Below, one piece after another: positions 25,129 through 32,744 of a stretch of 37,169 nucleotides of DNA (the first letter of the stretch is position 1; each line of letters starts with the position of its first letter). The notes under the pieces were generated by a model, which ran no database searches, was not told the origin of the DNA, and was given only the letters and a program-made list of their open reading frames with translations. This DNA is from Planctomycetota bacterium (GTDB lineage Bacteria; Planctomycetota; Planctomycetia; Pirellulales; Thermoguttaceae): positions 1 through 37,169 of the forward strand of contig JAUWNG010000022.1 in assembly GCA_030612765.1 (NCBI GenBank), in the 5' to 3' direction. The translations under genes were made by a program, and so were the position numbers.

Positions 25129-26217
25129 GTGACTAAAGTATTGATGAGCGGCAACGACGCGGTCGTCGAGGGAGCGATCCGGGCGGGAGTGGATTGCTAC
25201 TTCGGCTACCCCATCACTCCGCAGAACGAGATTATCGCCGGCATGGCCGCGCGTCTGCTGCCGCTGGGACGCGTCTTTCTGCAATCGGAAAGCGAGCTGG
25301 CGGCCATCAGCATGGTCCACGGCGCGGCGGCCGCCGGCAAGCGGGCAATGACCACCTCCTCCAGCCCAGGCGTCTCGCTGATGCAGGAAGGGATCAGCTA
25401 CCTCGCCGGAAGCCGGCTGCCGGCGGTGATCGTCAACATCCAGCGCGGCGGGCCGGGACTCGGCAATATCGCACCCGCGCAGGGCGACTACTTTCAGGCC
25501 ACCCGCGGCGGCGGAAACGGCGATTACAGAACCATCGTCCTGGCCCCGGACAGCGCCCAGGAAATGCTCGACTTCACCTTCCAGGCGTTCGATCTGGCCG
25601 ACCAGTACCGCTCGCCGGTTATCGTGCTCAGCGACGGCCGCTTGGGACAGATGATGGAGCCGGTCGAGCTGCGCGATCCGCCCGCCCGAAAACGAGTGGA
25701 AAAACCCTGGGCACTGACCGGGGCCAAGGGCCGCGACGCCTTCTTCGTCTGCTCGTTGCGTTTGCCCGTGCCCGAGTTGGCCGAGCACAACCGCGTGCTG
25801 GACAAGGTCTTCCGCGAGATCGAGCGGCGCGAGCCGCGGGCCGAGGCCTATCGCACCGACGACGCCCGTCTGGTCTTCACGGCCTACGGCGCATGTGCGA
25901 GGCTCTGCCGCGAGGCGGTCGATCTGCTCCGCGACGAGGGGCTGAAGGCGGGCCTGCTGCGGCCGATCACCCTCTGGCCCTTCCCGCACAAAAAACTGCT
26001 GGCCTCGCTGAAAAAAGCCAAAACCCTCGTGGTGACCGAACTAAGCTACGGCCAGATGCTCGAGGACGTGCGATTGGCCGTCGAGGGGCGGGTGCCGATC
26101 GAGTTTCTCGGATACGCCGGCGGCGAGGCGCCCTCGATCAAGGAGCTTGTCGCCCTGGGGCGCAAGCTGTTGAAGAAGTCCAACCGCAAGAAAGCTTCCA
26201 AAGGAAAACGCCGATGA
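25129..26217 (+). CDS. 2-oxoacid:ferredoxin oxidoreductase alpha subunit (VorB/KorA-type)
   Basis: This 362-residue subunit contains the pyrimidine-binding TPP domain with GYPITPQNEIIAGMAARL and SESELAAISMVHGAAAAGKR, the block SSSPGVSLMQEGISYLAGSR and VIVNIQRGGPGLGNIAPAQGDY, then the C-terminal domain with the transketolase-like fold (VVTELSYGQMLEDVRLAVEG). It resembles subunit B of 3-methyl-2-oxobutanoate:ferredoxin oxidoreductase. The GTG start has GAGAGG 5 bp before it. Together with ptb-buk, a branched-chain 2-oxoacid substrate is favoured, though 2-oxoglutarate cannot be excluded by sequence alone. The stop overlaps the next start (ATGA). Confidence 0.9.
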   Translation: MTKVLMSGNDAVVEGAIRAGVDCYFGYPITPQNEIIAGMAARLLPLGRVFLQSESELAAISMVHGAAAAGKRAMTTSSSPGVSLMQEGISYLAGSRLPAVIVNIQRGGPGLGNIAPAQGDYFQATRGGGNGDYRTIVLAPDSAQEMLDFTFQAFDLADQYRSPVIVLSDGRLGQMMEPVELRDPPARKRVEKPWALTGAKGRDAFFVCSLRLPVPELAEHNRVLDKVFREIERREPRAEAYRTDDARLVFTAYGACARLCREAVDLLRDEGLKAGLLRPITLWPFPHKKLLASLKKAKTLVVTELSYGQMLEDVRLAVEGRVPIEFLGYAGGEAPSIKELVALGRKLLKKSNRKKASKGKRR

Positions 26218-26972
26218 TTGCCAAGGAAAAAAAGGTGTTTGCCCGTTCGCCGGTGCTGACCCCGAAAATCACTCACTACTGCCCCGGCTGCGGCCACGGC
26301 GTCGTCCATCGGCTGGTGGCCGAGGCCATCGAGCATTACGGTATCCGCGAGCGAACCATCTGCGTCGCCCCGGTCGGCTGCTCCGTGTTGATCTACAAGT
26401 ACATCGACGTCGACATGTCGGAGGCCGCCCACGGCCGGGCACCGGCAGTGGCCACCGGCATCAAGCGGGCACGGCCCGACCTGTTCGTCATGACATACCA
26501 AGGCGACGGCGACCTGGCCGCCATCGGCACCGCCGAGATCATCCACGCCGCCAATCGGGGCGAAAACATCTCCGTGATCTTCGTCAACAACGCCGTCTAC
26601 GGCATGACCGGCGGACAGATGGCCCCCACCACCATCCTCGGCCAGAAGACGACCACCACGCCGACCGGCCGCTCGGAGAACGAAGGACCGCCGATCAAGG
26701 TCTGCGAAATGCTCGGCACGATGGACGCGCCGAGCTACATCGCGCGGGTGACGGTCGACAAACCGGCCGCCGTCCGCAAGGCCAAGCAGGCGATCATTAC
26801 CGCCTTCGGCCGTCAGCTAGACAACAAGGGCTTCAGCCTGGTCGAGATACTCTCGCCCTGCCCCACTTACTGGCGGCTCCCGCCGGTGAAGGCCGTCAAA
26901 CGGATCGAAGAGTGGATGGTTCATACCTTCCCGCTAGGCGTATACAAGGATAAGGAGGCGGCAAATGCCTAA
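26214..26972 (+). CDS. 2-oxoacid:ferredoxin oxidoreductase beta subunit (TPP-binding)
   Basis: The 252-residue protein binds the TPP diphosphate: YCPGCGHGVVHRLVAEAIEH at residues 20-39, the metal-binding GDGDLAAIGTAEIIHAANRG and NNAVYGMTGGQMAPTTILGQ. PVGCSVLIYKYIDVDM is typical of KOR/VOR-type beta subunits. The ATG overlaps the stop of the alpha subunit by 4 bp; the stop overlaps the gamma subunit gene by 8 bp. It ends in VYKDKEAANA. Confidence 0.92.
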   Translation: MIAKEKKVFARSPVLTPKITHYCPGCGHGVVHRLVAEAIEHYGIRERTICVAPVGCSVLIYKYIDVDMSEAAHGRAPAVATGIKRARPDLFVMTYQGDGDLAAIGTAEIIHAANRGENISVIFVNNAVYGMTGGQMAPTTILGQKTTTTPTGRSENEGPPIKVCEMLGTMDAPSYIARVTVDKPAAVRKAKQAIITAFGRQLDNKGFSLVEILSPCPTYWRLPPVKAVKRIEEWMVHTFPLGVYKDKEAANA

Positions 26973-27624
26973 AACCAAAACCCGTGGCAGCAAAAAAAAA
27001 TCCGTGGCACAGCCGCCCTCGGCTGTGAAGAAAACTGGCAAAACCGTCAAAAAACATCCTGCTGTCGAAGCGACCCGGGAAATCCTGTTGGCCGGCAGCG
27101 GCGGACAGGGGCTGATCCTGGCCGGCAAGATGTTGGCCCAAGCGGCCGTCGCCGAGGGCTTCAACGCCACGTATATCCCCAGCTACGGCGCGGAGGTCCG
27201 CGGCGGCACCGCCCATTGCCACATCAAGGTCGGCCACCGCCCGATCGGCTCGCCCATCGTCGAGGACGCCACGATTATCGTGGTCATGAACGAGCCGTCG
27301 TATCGCGCTTTCACCCCGCTACTGCGGAAAGGCTCCACGTTGGTCGTCAATTCGTCGCTGGTACCCACGGTCGGCAAGCACCCCGGCGTGAAAGTCATCG
27401 AGCTTGACCTGACCGAAATCGCCTCGAAGATGGGCAGCATGCGTTCGGCCAACATGTTGGTATTCGGTCTCTGCGCCGGCCTATTGGGCATCGAGGACCG
27501 CAAACTTCTCAGCGGCTTATTGACCGACACCCTCGGTAAGAAGAACCCCGCGCTATTGGGCACCAACCTCCAGATTCTCGCCAAGGGCGTCGATCTCGGC
27601 GAAGAGGCCGCGGCATCGAAATAG
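26965..27624 (+). CDS. 2-oxoacid:ferredoxin oxidoreductase gamma subunit with a repeat-derived N-terminus
   Basis: The gamma subunit binds the CoA-bearing face of the enzyme. From residue 37 the sequence EILLAGSGGQGLILAGKMLA, YIPSYGAEVRGGTAHCHI, VVMNEPSYRAF and GLCAGLLGIEDRKLL is the standard fold. The first 36 residues are unusual: MPKTKTRGSKKKSVAQPPSA and VKKTGKTVKK, of which SVAQPPSAV is encoded by the block 27003-27026 (GTGGCACAGCCGCCCTCGGC and so on), a repeat known from planctomycete genomes. The start overlaps the beta subunit by 8 bp. The stop is followed at once by half a GTAG-type palindrome. Confidence 0.88.
   Translation: MPKTKTRGSKKKSVAQPPSAVKKTGKTVKKHPAVEATREILLAGSGGQGLILAGKMLAQAAVAEGFNATYIPSYGAEVRGGTAHCHIKVGHRPIGSPIVEDATIIVVMNEPSYRAFTPLLRKGSTLVVNSSLVPTVGKHPGVKVIELDLTEIASKMGSMRSANMLVFGLCAGLLGIEDRKLLSGLLTDTLGKKNPALLGTNLQILAKGVDLGEEAAASK
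27003..27026. repeat. GGCACAGCCG palindromic element inside the gamma subunit gene
   Basis: GGCACAGCCGCCCTCGGCTG can form a small hairpin with loop CCCTC and encodes VAQPPSAV. This peptide is a familiar repeat-derived word in planctomycete proteins, from memory. One copy is seen in this window. Confidence 0.6.
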
Positions 27625-27655
27625 TAGGGTGGGTCAAGCGAAGCGCAGCCCCATT
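27624..27655. repeat. GTAG-type palindrome (GGTGGGACAAGCG family), half copy
   Basis: GTAG followed by GGTGGGTCAAGCGAAGCGCA; the inverted partner is missing. It begins in the last base of the gamma subunit stop codon. Confidence 0.75.
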
Positions 27656-27757
27656 ATGATGCTTATCCGGCCTGTTTTCGTGGTCTGGCAATTCCCGCCC
27701 ACGTAAGATAGAATTGAATGGTGGCAGTCCTACGGCTTGCAAGTGGAGTTCGATGTC

Positions 27758-28003
27758 ATGTCCGTTACCACAAGAGCTTACGAAGAAGTGGTCGATTTCA
27801 TCGCCGCCGGGAGCGACTCGAACGGCGTGGCGGCGTTTCGTCCTTCGGAAGCGGCGCGACGGCGGGTCGCCGAGTTGGTCGAGCGTGAAAAGGACGATTC
27901 GCTCACGCCCGACGAGCGGTCGGAATTGGACCATTATCTCCAATTGGAGCATTTGATGAGGCTGGCCAAGGCCCGCGCTCGTCGATTCACCGCCCATGAG
28001 TAG
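27758..28003 (+). CDS. Small conserved protein paired with an HNH endonuclease
   Basis: The 81-residue protein is charged and helical: TTRAYEEVVDFIAAGSDSNG, FRPSEAARRRVAELVERE, then LTPDERSELDHYLQLEHLMR. No fold is assigned. It overlaps the HNH gene by 8 bp, so the two are translated together. I recall that the same pair occurs in cyanobacteria and other planctomycetes, which would suggest a functional unit such as a toxin-antitoxin or defence pair, but I have no proof. ATG 27758 is preceded by GTGGAG and so is preferred to the upstream TTG at 27737. Confidence 0.7.
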   Translation: MSVTTRAYEEVVDFIAAGSDSNGVAAFRPSEAARRRVAELVEREKDDSLTPDERSELDHYLQLEHLMRLAKARARRFTAHE

Positions 28004-28445
28004 CTACATCGGCAAGGAGCTTCGCCGGCTCGTTTTAGCCCGCGCCGAGGGGCTTTGCGAGTATTGCCTTATCCACTCCGACGACACCTTCTTCGGTTGC
28101 GAAGTGGACCACATCGTCAGCCGCAAGCACGGCGGCCCGACCAGCGAGAAAAACTTGGCGCTTGCCTGTCTGTTCTGCAATCGTCAGAAAGGGACGGACA
28201 TCGCATCAATCCTTCCCGGCTCCGATCAGTTGACGCCTCTGTTCAATCCGCGAAAAGATAATTGGTCCGATCATTTTCGCCTGGAGGGCTCGATAATTCG
28301 TCCGCTGTCTCCCATTGGCGAAGTGACCGCGAACATCCTCCGCTTCAACACTGCCGAACGTATTCTGGAACGTCGTGTGTTGATCGCTGTCGACCGCTAT
28401 CCGTCCTCCGCCACCGGAAGTCGGATCAGCAAGAAGAAAAAGTGA
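27996..28445 (+). CDS. HNH endonuclease
   Basis: This 149-residue protein has a clear HNH nuclease core: CEYC at about residues 22-25, CEVDHIVSRKHGGPTSEKNL at about 38-57 (DH is the catalytic pair), and CLFCNRQKGTDIASI (CxxC of the zinc site). A C-terminal part of about 70 residues (LFNPRKDNWSDHFRLEG and LSPIGEVTANILRFN) is typical of a group of small HNH proteins of unknown role. No restriction-modification genes are near. It starts inside the last 8 bp of the preceding small gene, the same order as for many nuclease-plus-immunity pairs. Confidence 0.85.
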   Translation: MSSYIGKELRRLVLARAEGLCEYCLIHSDDTFFGCEVDHIVSRKHGGPTSEKNLALACLFCNRQKGTDIASILPGSDQLTPLFNPRKDNWSDHFRLEGSIIRPLSPIGEVTANILRFNTAERILERRVLIAVDRYPSSATGSRISKKKK

Positions 28446-28504
28446 CAGCCGTCAAAGATGGATCAATGGAATCCCAGGACGTCAATAACAGCAATTGCCA
28501 AACG

Positions 28505-28600
28505 TTGAAACGAACGTTGAAACGGGAACGCAGCTAGTTTACCGCATCCTAGCTTGCCAATACTAGCTGCGTCCCCGTTTCGACTCCCGTTTCGACTCCC
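28505..28600. repeat. Inverted repeat (GAAACGGGAACGCAGCTAGT)
   Basis: GAAACGGGAACGCAGCTAGT is answered by ACTAGCTGCGTCCCCGTTTC, after a loop of about 25 bases; GAAACG-type flanking blocks repeat on both sides. It lies between the HNH gene and the convergent low-G+C gene. No T-tract follows. Confidence 0.8.
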
Positions 28601-28615
28601 GCGACTCCCCGACTC

Positions 28616-29074
28616 CTAGATCAGCTTTTCCTGTACGGGTTCATTGTCGTTTCTGTGTGCATCTGCCCAACGAACCAATCGAATCACATCGTATGGTGCA
28701 GGTGACAGCGCAGCCATCTTTCTTTGGTACGTTTCCTTCGTAATTAACGCATCCAGCAGTTTCTTTGTCAATTCACGAATCTCGTCAAACTCCAAGCCGA
28801 AAACCGTGTTTTCTGCAAACAATGAAGTGGCTGAATTCAATAGTTTATAAACTCGGCGCATCCGCACATCTCGTTTCGAGTCCTTGTAGGCCGCCTCATC
28901 CTGTAGGTATGGCAAAAGGATTGGGAATACCTTCTCCAGTGCGTCGTCAAGTTCGATTGATTGTTCTGCCCAGTAAAACTCATATACCCACTCTCGAACG
29001 TCGGAGAAGTCGCTCTTTCCCTCCAAGTAGAGGCAAAGACGCGAGAGTAATTCCTGGAGTGTAAACAGCGTCAT
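28616..29074 (-). CDS. Hypothetical low-G+C protein
   Basis: The 152-residue product is helical and acidic: LFTLQELLSRLCLYLEGKSD, WVYEFYWAEQSIELDDALEK and VRMRRVYKLLNSATSLFAEN. It has no signal peptide, membrane span or motif I recognise. The layout of a short acidic helical protein, together with its lower G+C content than its surroundings, recalls immunity proteins of contact-dependent toxins, but no toxin is adjacent, so this is only a guess. AAAGG about 10 bp before the ATG may be the ribosome site. The G+C content suggests recent acquisition. Confidence 0.6.
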   Translation of the reverse strand: MTLFTLQELLSRLCLYLEGKSDFSDVREWVYEFYWAEQSIELDDALEKVFPILLPYLQDEAAYKDSKRDVRMRRVYKLLNSATSLFAENTVFGLEFDEIRELTKKLLDALITKETYQRKMAALSPAPYDVIRLVRWADAHRNDNEPVQEKLI

Positions 29075-29223
29075 GGTGCGTACCTTTCTGTTCCCGGAAT
29101 TTCCGCCGTCCATCAAACAGCGTTGGGGTGGCAGTTTAACCGCCACCCCAACAGACACAACATTCATTCCATTAATGCACCACCGAACGGGACGGATTGG
29201 GAAATCCGTCCTACGCCGGCCGC

Positions 29224-30075
29224 TCAGCTTTGCGTGAGTTTATGAAATCGGTCTTTCAACTCGCGGGTGATCGGACCCGGCTTGCCGTCGCCGATCGTGC
29301 GGCCGTCGATCTTCACCACCGCGATGACCTCGGCCGCCGAGCCGGTCAGAAAACACTCGTCGGCCACGTAGGCGTCGTACTTGGTCAGGACGATCTCCAG
29401 CACCTCGACGCCCATCTCGCGGGCAATGTCCATCACGGCGTTTCGCGTAATGCCTTCGAGTATTCCGGCGTCCGACGGCGGAGTGAGCAGCCGGCCCTTG
29501 CGGACGATAAAGAAATTGTCGGCGGTACATTCGGCCAACTCGCCCTTGTGGTTGAGCATCAGGGCCTCGACGCAGCCGGCCTGCTTGCCTTCGATCTTCG
29601 CCATGATGCTGCTCAGGTAGTTCAGCGATTTGATCCGCGGGCTGAGCGCCGCCGGATGGTTCCGCGGCGTACTGACCGTGACGATCTCCAGCCCCTTCTC
29701 GTACAACTCCGGCGGATACAGGGCGATGAGGTCGGCGATGATAATCACCTGCGGAGTGCCGCATTTGTCCGGGTCCAGCCCAAGGTCGCCGACGCCGCGG
29801 GTGACGATCAGGCGGATGTAGCCGTCCGTCAGCCCGTTGACGGCCAAAGTCTTCTCAACGGCCTCGATCATCTCATCCTTGGTCATCGGGATTTCCATCC
29901 TGATGGCCTTGGCCGAGTCCCACAGCCGGTCGATATGCTCTTCCCGCTTGAATATCTTTCCGCCGTAGCTGCGGATGCCCTCGAACACGCCATCGCCGTA
30001 GAGCAAGCCGTGGTCGTAGACGCTGATCTTGGCGTCTTCTTTCTCGAAATACTCTCCGTTGATGTAGATTTTCAT
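29224..30075 (-). CDS. ilvE: Branched-chain amino acid aminotransferase
   Basis: The 283-residue class IV PLP enzyme interconverts valine, leucine and isoleucine with their 2-oxo acids. SVYDHGLLYGDGVFEGIRSY (residues 18-37) is the N-terminal motif, K149 in RIKSLNYLSS is the PLP-binding lysine, and EALMLNHKGELAECTADNFF and ILEGITRNAVMDIA follow as in the family. D-amino-acid aminotransferase is the main alternative; the length and YGDGVFEGIR pattern favour IlvE. The start codon at 30075 is preferred because further upstream codons lie in a GTAG palindrome. It supplies the 2-oxoacids for the oxidoreductase operon, as it lies only about 1.6 kb from that operon, though on the other strand. Confidence 0.85.
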   Translation of the reverse strand: MKIYINGEYFEKEDAKISVYDHGLLYGDGVFEGIRSYGGKIFKREEHIDRLWDSAKAIRMEIPMTKDEMIEAVEKTLAVNGLTDGYIRLIVTRGVGDLGLDPDKCGTPQVIIIADLIALYPPELYEKGLEIVTVSTPRNHPAALSPRIKSLNYLSSIMAKIEGKQAGCVEALMLNHKGELAECTADNFFIVRKGRLLTPPSDAGILEGITRNAVMDIAREMGVEVLEIVLTKYDAYVADECFLTGSAAEVIAVVKIDGRTIGDGKPGPITRELKDRFHKLTQS

Positions 30076-30104
30076 GATCGGGGCTGGGGGGTTCAAGTTG
30101 TAGT

Positions 30105-30183
30105 TGTAGGGTGCGTCCACGACGCACCAAAATTCCGGAAAATCTGGCCTACTTGTTTGCGGTGCGTCGTGGACGCACCCTAC
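30105..30183. repeat. GTAG-type paired palindrome (GGTGCGTCCACGACGCACC family)
   Basis: GTAG followed by GGTGCGTCCACGACGCACC; the partner GGTGCGTCGTGGACGCACC ends in CTAC. It lies 30 bp upstream of the ilvE start, so it may be in the ilvE leader. Confidence 0.92.
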
Positions 30184-30210
30184 TTGGGCCGTACATGGCA
30201 GTGCATTGCT

Positions 30211-30283
30211 CGTTTAACCCGGCGCCATCGGCGACGGGACGGCAGCGGACAACATCCCGTCGCCGATGGCTCCGGGTTAAACG
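30211..30283. repeat. GCCATCGGCGACGGGA paired inverted repeat
   Basis: CGTTTAACCCGGCGCCATCG with GCGACGGGA is answered by TCCCGTCGCCGATGGCTCCG with GGTTAAACG. It is a single copy here. With the adjacent GTAG element it fills the space between ilvE and the OPT transporter gene. Confidence 0.8.
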
Positions 30284-30368
30284 AATGTTTGCTGGGAGAT
30301 CGGAATACATCGACTCCTTCCGCAGTTCACCGGGGGCAGTTTGTCCCCGGCTATTTTCCAGGGAATCG

Positions 30369-32558
30369 CTATGTGCTATCCTTCTCCGCCTTCTCTTCCT
30401 CCTCGCGGAGATACCACGCGGCGCCTTGTCTTGCCAGCATGAAGCAGGCGACTCCGAGGCCCACGAACATCGCCAGACCGATGCCTTGCCCAATGAAGCC
30501 CTCATACCATTGCAGGCACTCGCTCTTCAAGAACGCCTCGCCTGTCTCCGTCTGCTCGAGCCAGAACTTTTCGCCAAAGGAGATGAATTGGATTGGCGCT
30601 CCCAGCGCAGCCTGACGTAGGATGGCGGTGATGATGCCGAAGATGGCGGCGCCTGCCATGAGTCCGGATGCGATGAGGATGCCTTGCTCCCGTCTGGCGG
30701 TTCTCACCTTCTCGCTGCCGCCGGTCTTGCTTACGATGTGGGAGACGACGGCCCCGGCCAGCACGGCCATGTTGAGGAAGATTGGGAGATAGATTCCGAG
30801 CGCAAAGGCCAGCATCGGGACGTTGGCCATATAAAGCATGATGGCCACCAGTCCGCCGAGGCCGTAGAGGAGCAACGGTTGATTGGCCGGATCCTCGAGG
30901 AGTCCCTTGCTTACCGCCGCTATCATGTGGGCCTGGGGAGCGGGCAGAACCTTTGTGTTGGCGACCATTTCACCGGTAACGGAGTCTTTCACCATGAAAT
31001 GGTAGCCGGAATCCATGATTGGAATCACAAGGGCCACAGTGAGAGCCGCCAGGATGATGCCGGCGAATTTCCAAACCTCCTGGTTGCGAGGCGTGGAACC
31101 GATCCAATAGCCGATCTTGAAATCGGAGATGATCGCCCCGGACGTGGACAGGGCGGTGCAGACCGCACAGCCGACAATCAGCGCGATGAACATCCCGCCC
31201 GTGCCCGTCAGCCCGGTCGCCACCAGCGCCAGGATGGTTAGCACCACGGTGATGAGCGTCATGCCGGAGACCGGGTTGACGCCGACGATGGCGATGGCCT
31301 GGGCGGCTACGGGAGTGAAAAGGAACGACAGCGCGAAGCCCACCGCCGCGCCGACCACCGCATACCAAGCGCTTTGGTCCATCGAGTAGCTCAGACCGGT
31401 CGTGGAGTCGGTGGAGGTCATCCCCACCACGAAGAACAGCAGCGCCATGAGGACCGTCGAGCCGAACTGGATGAGGATTACGTTGCGGGGCGACATGTCG
31501 AGTTGCGTGCGCGGCGCCGCCTCCACTGCGCCGTCCCCCTTCAGTCCCTTGAAGCCAAGGGAAATGGAGCCGAGGATGATCTTGCCCATACGGATGATAC
31601 CGATGAGGCCGGAGACGGCGATGGCGCCGATGCCAATCGGTTTGACGAACGCGCCAAAGATGTCACTGGAGTTCATACTCGCGATGTCATAGTGTTCTCC
31701 GGCGAAGACGAAATTGGGAACCTGCGAGCCGAAGAGGTAAATGAGCGGCACCAGCACCAGGGAGGCGAATACCGACCCGGCGGCAATGACGGCGGCATAC
31801 CGGAGCCCGATGATGTAGCCAAGGCCGAAAAGCGCCGCGATGCCGTTGACGGATATGTCGAAGCGGAAGGTCGACATCTTCTCGCCGAAATCGCCGAGGA
31901 GCGTCTTGGTCGTAATCATCGGGTTCCAGGCATGGAATGCCTCCGCGACGAAGTCGTAGGCCGCGCCGAGGCCGAAGGCCATCAACAGCACCTTGCCGGC
32001 GCCGGCGGACGTGCTTTCGCCGGAGACCAGTATCTCGTTGACGGCGGTCGCCTCCGGGAAAGGAAGCTCCCCGTGTAGGTCCTTCACGAAATACTTGCGG
32101 AGCGGGATGATGAGTACAATCCCCAGGAACCCGCCGATGGCGCAGGCCAGGAATATCTGCCACCTCGCCACGTCCAGCCCGTTGATGTAGAGGGCCGGGA
32201 TGAGAAACGCGGATCCGGCGGCGACTACGCCGGCCGACTGGCCGATGGACTGCACAATGACGTTTTCGAGGATGGTGCTCTTGCCGCCGCGCTTCAGCCC
32301 CTGCCGGCCGAAGAAGATGGCCATGATGGCAATCGGGATGGAGGCTTCTATGCCGTTGCCCGTCCGCAGCGCTATATAGACGCAGGCGGCGGAGAAGATC
32401 ACCACCATGAGTAGGCCCATCGTAACGGACCATACGGTCACCTCCGCTCGCGTATCACCCGGAGGAACTATCGGCTTATACTCCTCGCCGGGCTTGAGCT
32501 TGGTATAAGCGTTGTGCGGTAGTAACTTGCTGGGCTTTTTCGAGGTGGCGGTATCCAT
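30369..32558 (-). CDS. OPT-family oligopeptide transporter
   Basis: The 729-residue protein has about 14-16 membrane spans and is a proton-coupled importer of small peptides. PLRKYFVKDLHGELPFPEAT (about residues 151-170), NPVSGMTLITVV and DFKIGYWIGSTPRNQE are hallmarks of the OPT family (bacterial subfamily). The ATG at 32558 is preceded by GGAG 11 bp upstream. Codon positions 1-40 form a cytosolic tail. A strong promoter with an overlapping palindromic operator lies at 32606-32639. It stands upstream of ilvE on the same strand, separated by two repeats. Peptides taken up here would feed the amino-acid fermentation genes; this is inference. Iron-siderophore transport is an alternative for OPT members. 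Confidence 0.9.
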   Translation of the reverse strand: MDTATSKKPSKLLPHNAYTKLKPGEEYKPIVPPGDTRAEVTVWSVTMGLLMVVIFSAACVYIALRTGNGIEASIPIAIMAIFFGRQGLKRGGKSTILENVIVQSIGQSAGVVAAGSAFLIPALYINGLDVARWQIFLACAIGGFLGIVLIIPLRKYFVKDLHGELPFPEATAVNEILVSGESTSAGAGKVLLMAFGLGAAYDFVAEAFHAWNPMITTKTLLGDFGEKMSTFRFDISVNGIAALFGLGYIIGLRYAAVIAAGSVFASLVLVPLIYLFGSQVPNFVFAGEHYDIASMNSSDIFGAFVKPIGIGAIAVSGLIGIIRMGKIILGSISLGFKGLKGDGAVEAAPRTQLDMSPRNVILIQFGSTVLMALLFFVVGMTSTDSTTGLSYSMDQSAWYAVVGAAVGFALSFLFTPVAAQAIAIVGVNPVSGMTLITVVLTILALVATGLTGTGGMFIALIVGCAVCTALSTSGAIISDFKIGYWIGSTPRNQEVWKFAGIILAALTVALVIPIMDSGYHFMVKDSVTGEMVANTKVLPAPQAHMIAAVSKGLLEDPANQPLLLYGLGGLVAIMLYMANVPMLAFALGIYLPIFLNMAVLAGAVVSHIVSKTGGSEKVRTARREQGILIASGLMAGAAIFGIITAILRQAALGAPIQFISFGEKFWLEQTETGEAFLKSECLQWYEGFIGQGIGLAMFVGLGVACFMLARQGAAWYLREEEEKAEKDST

Positions 32559-32605
32559 TGACAAAGGCTCCGCTTGGGTCAGGTGGTTGATAACGACACG
32601 ATAGA

Positions 32606-32622
32606 TGACAGTTATACTGTCA
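32606..32622. promoter_or_regulatory. Palindromic operator at the OPT promoter
   Basis: TGACAGTTATACTGTCA is a perfect 7-bp inverted repeat with a 3-bp centre that overlaps the -10 element of the OPT promoter. A dimeric repressor site is likely; the regulator is unknown. Confidence 0.6.
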
Positions 32623-32639
32623 CATTCAGAACAGAGCAA
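32611..32639 (-). promoter_or_regulatory. Promoter of the OPT transporter gene
   Basis: On the minus strand TTGCTC (32639-32634) and TATAAC (32616-32611) are 17 bp apart. The start codon is 53 bp downstream of the -10. Confidence 0.65.
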
Positions 32640-32657
32640 TTAGGGGTACGGTGGATT

Positions 32658-32739
32658 GTAGGGTGGGACAAGCGCAGCGCAGTCCCACCAAGGCCAAGTT
32701 ATGCATGGTGGGACCGCGCTAAAGCTTGTCCCACCCTAC
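32658..32739. repeat. GTAG-type paired palindrome (GGTGGGACAAGCG family), intact copy
   Basis: It has the same arms as the copy at 25008-25088: GTAG with GGTGGGACAAGCGCAGCGCA, and its inverted partner ending in CCTAC. It separates the divergent OPT promoter and the 3' end of the ABC ATPase gene. Confidence 0.93.
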
Positions 32740-32744
32740 GCCCC

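Noticed and set aside
25194-26972. Open frame of 592 codons overlapping the alpha subunit gene
   Set aside because: It is the +2 shadow of the alpha subunit gene continued into the true beta subunit, which starts at 26214 with the ATGA overlap.
29197-30615. Open frame of 472 codons opposite ilvE
   Set aside because: It is antisense to ilvE and to two repeats, with no family pattern, as is common in G+C-rich DNA.
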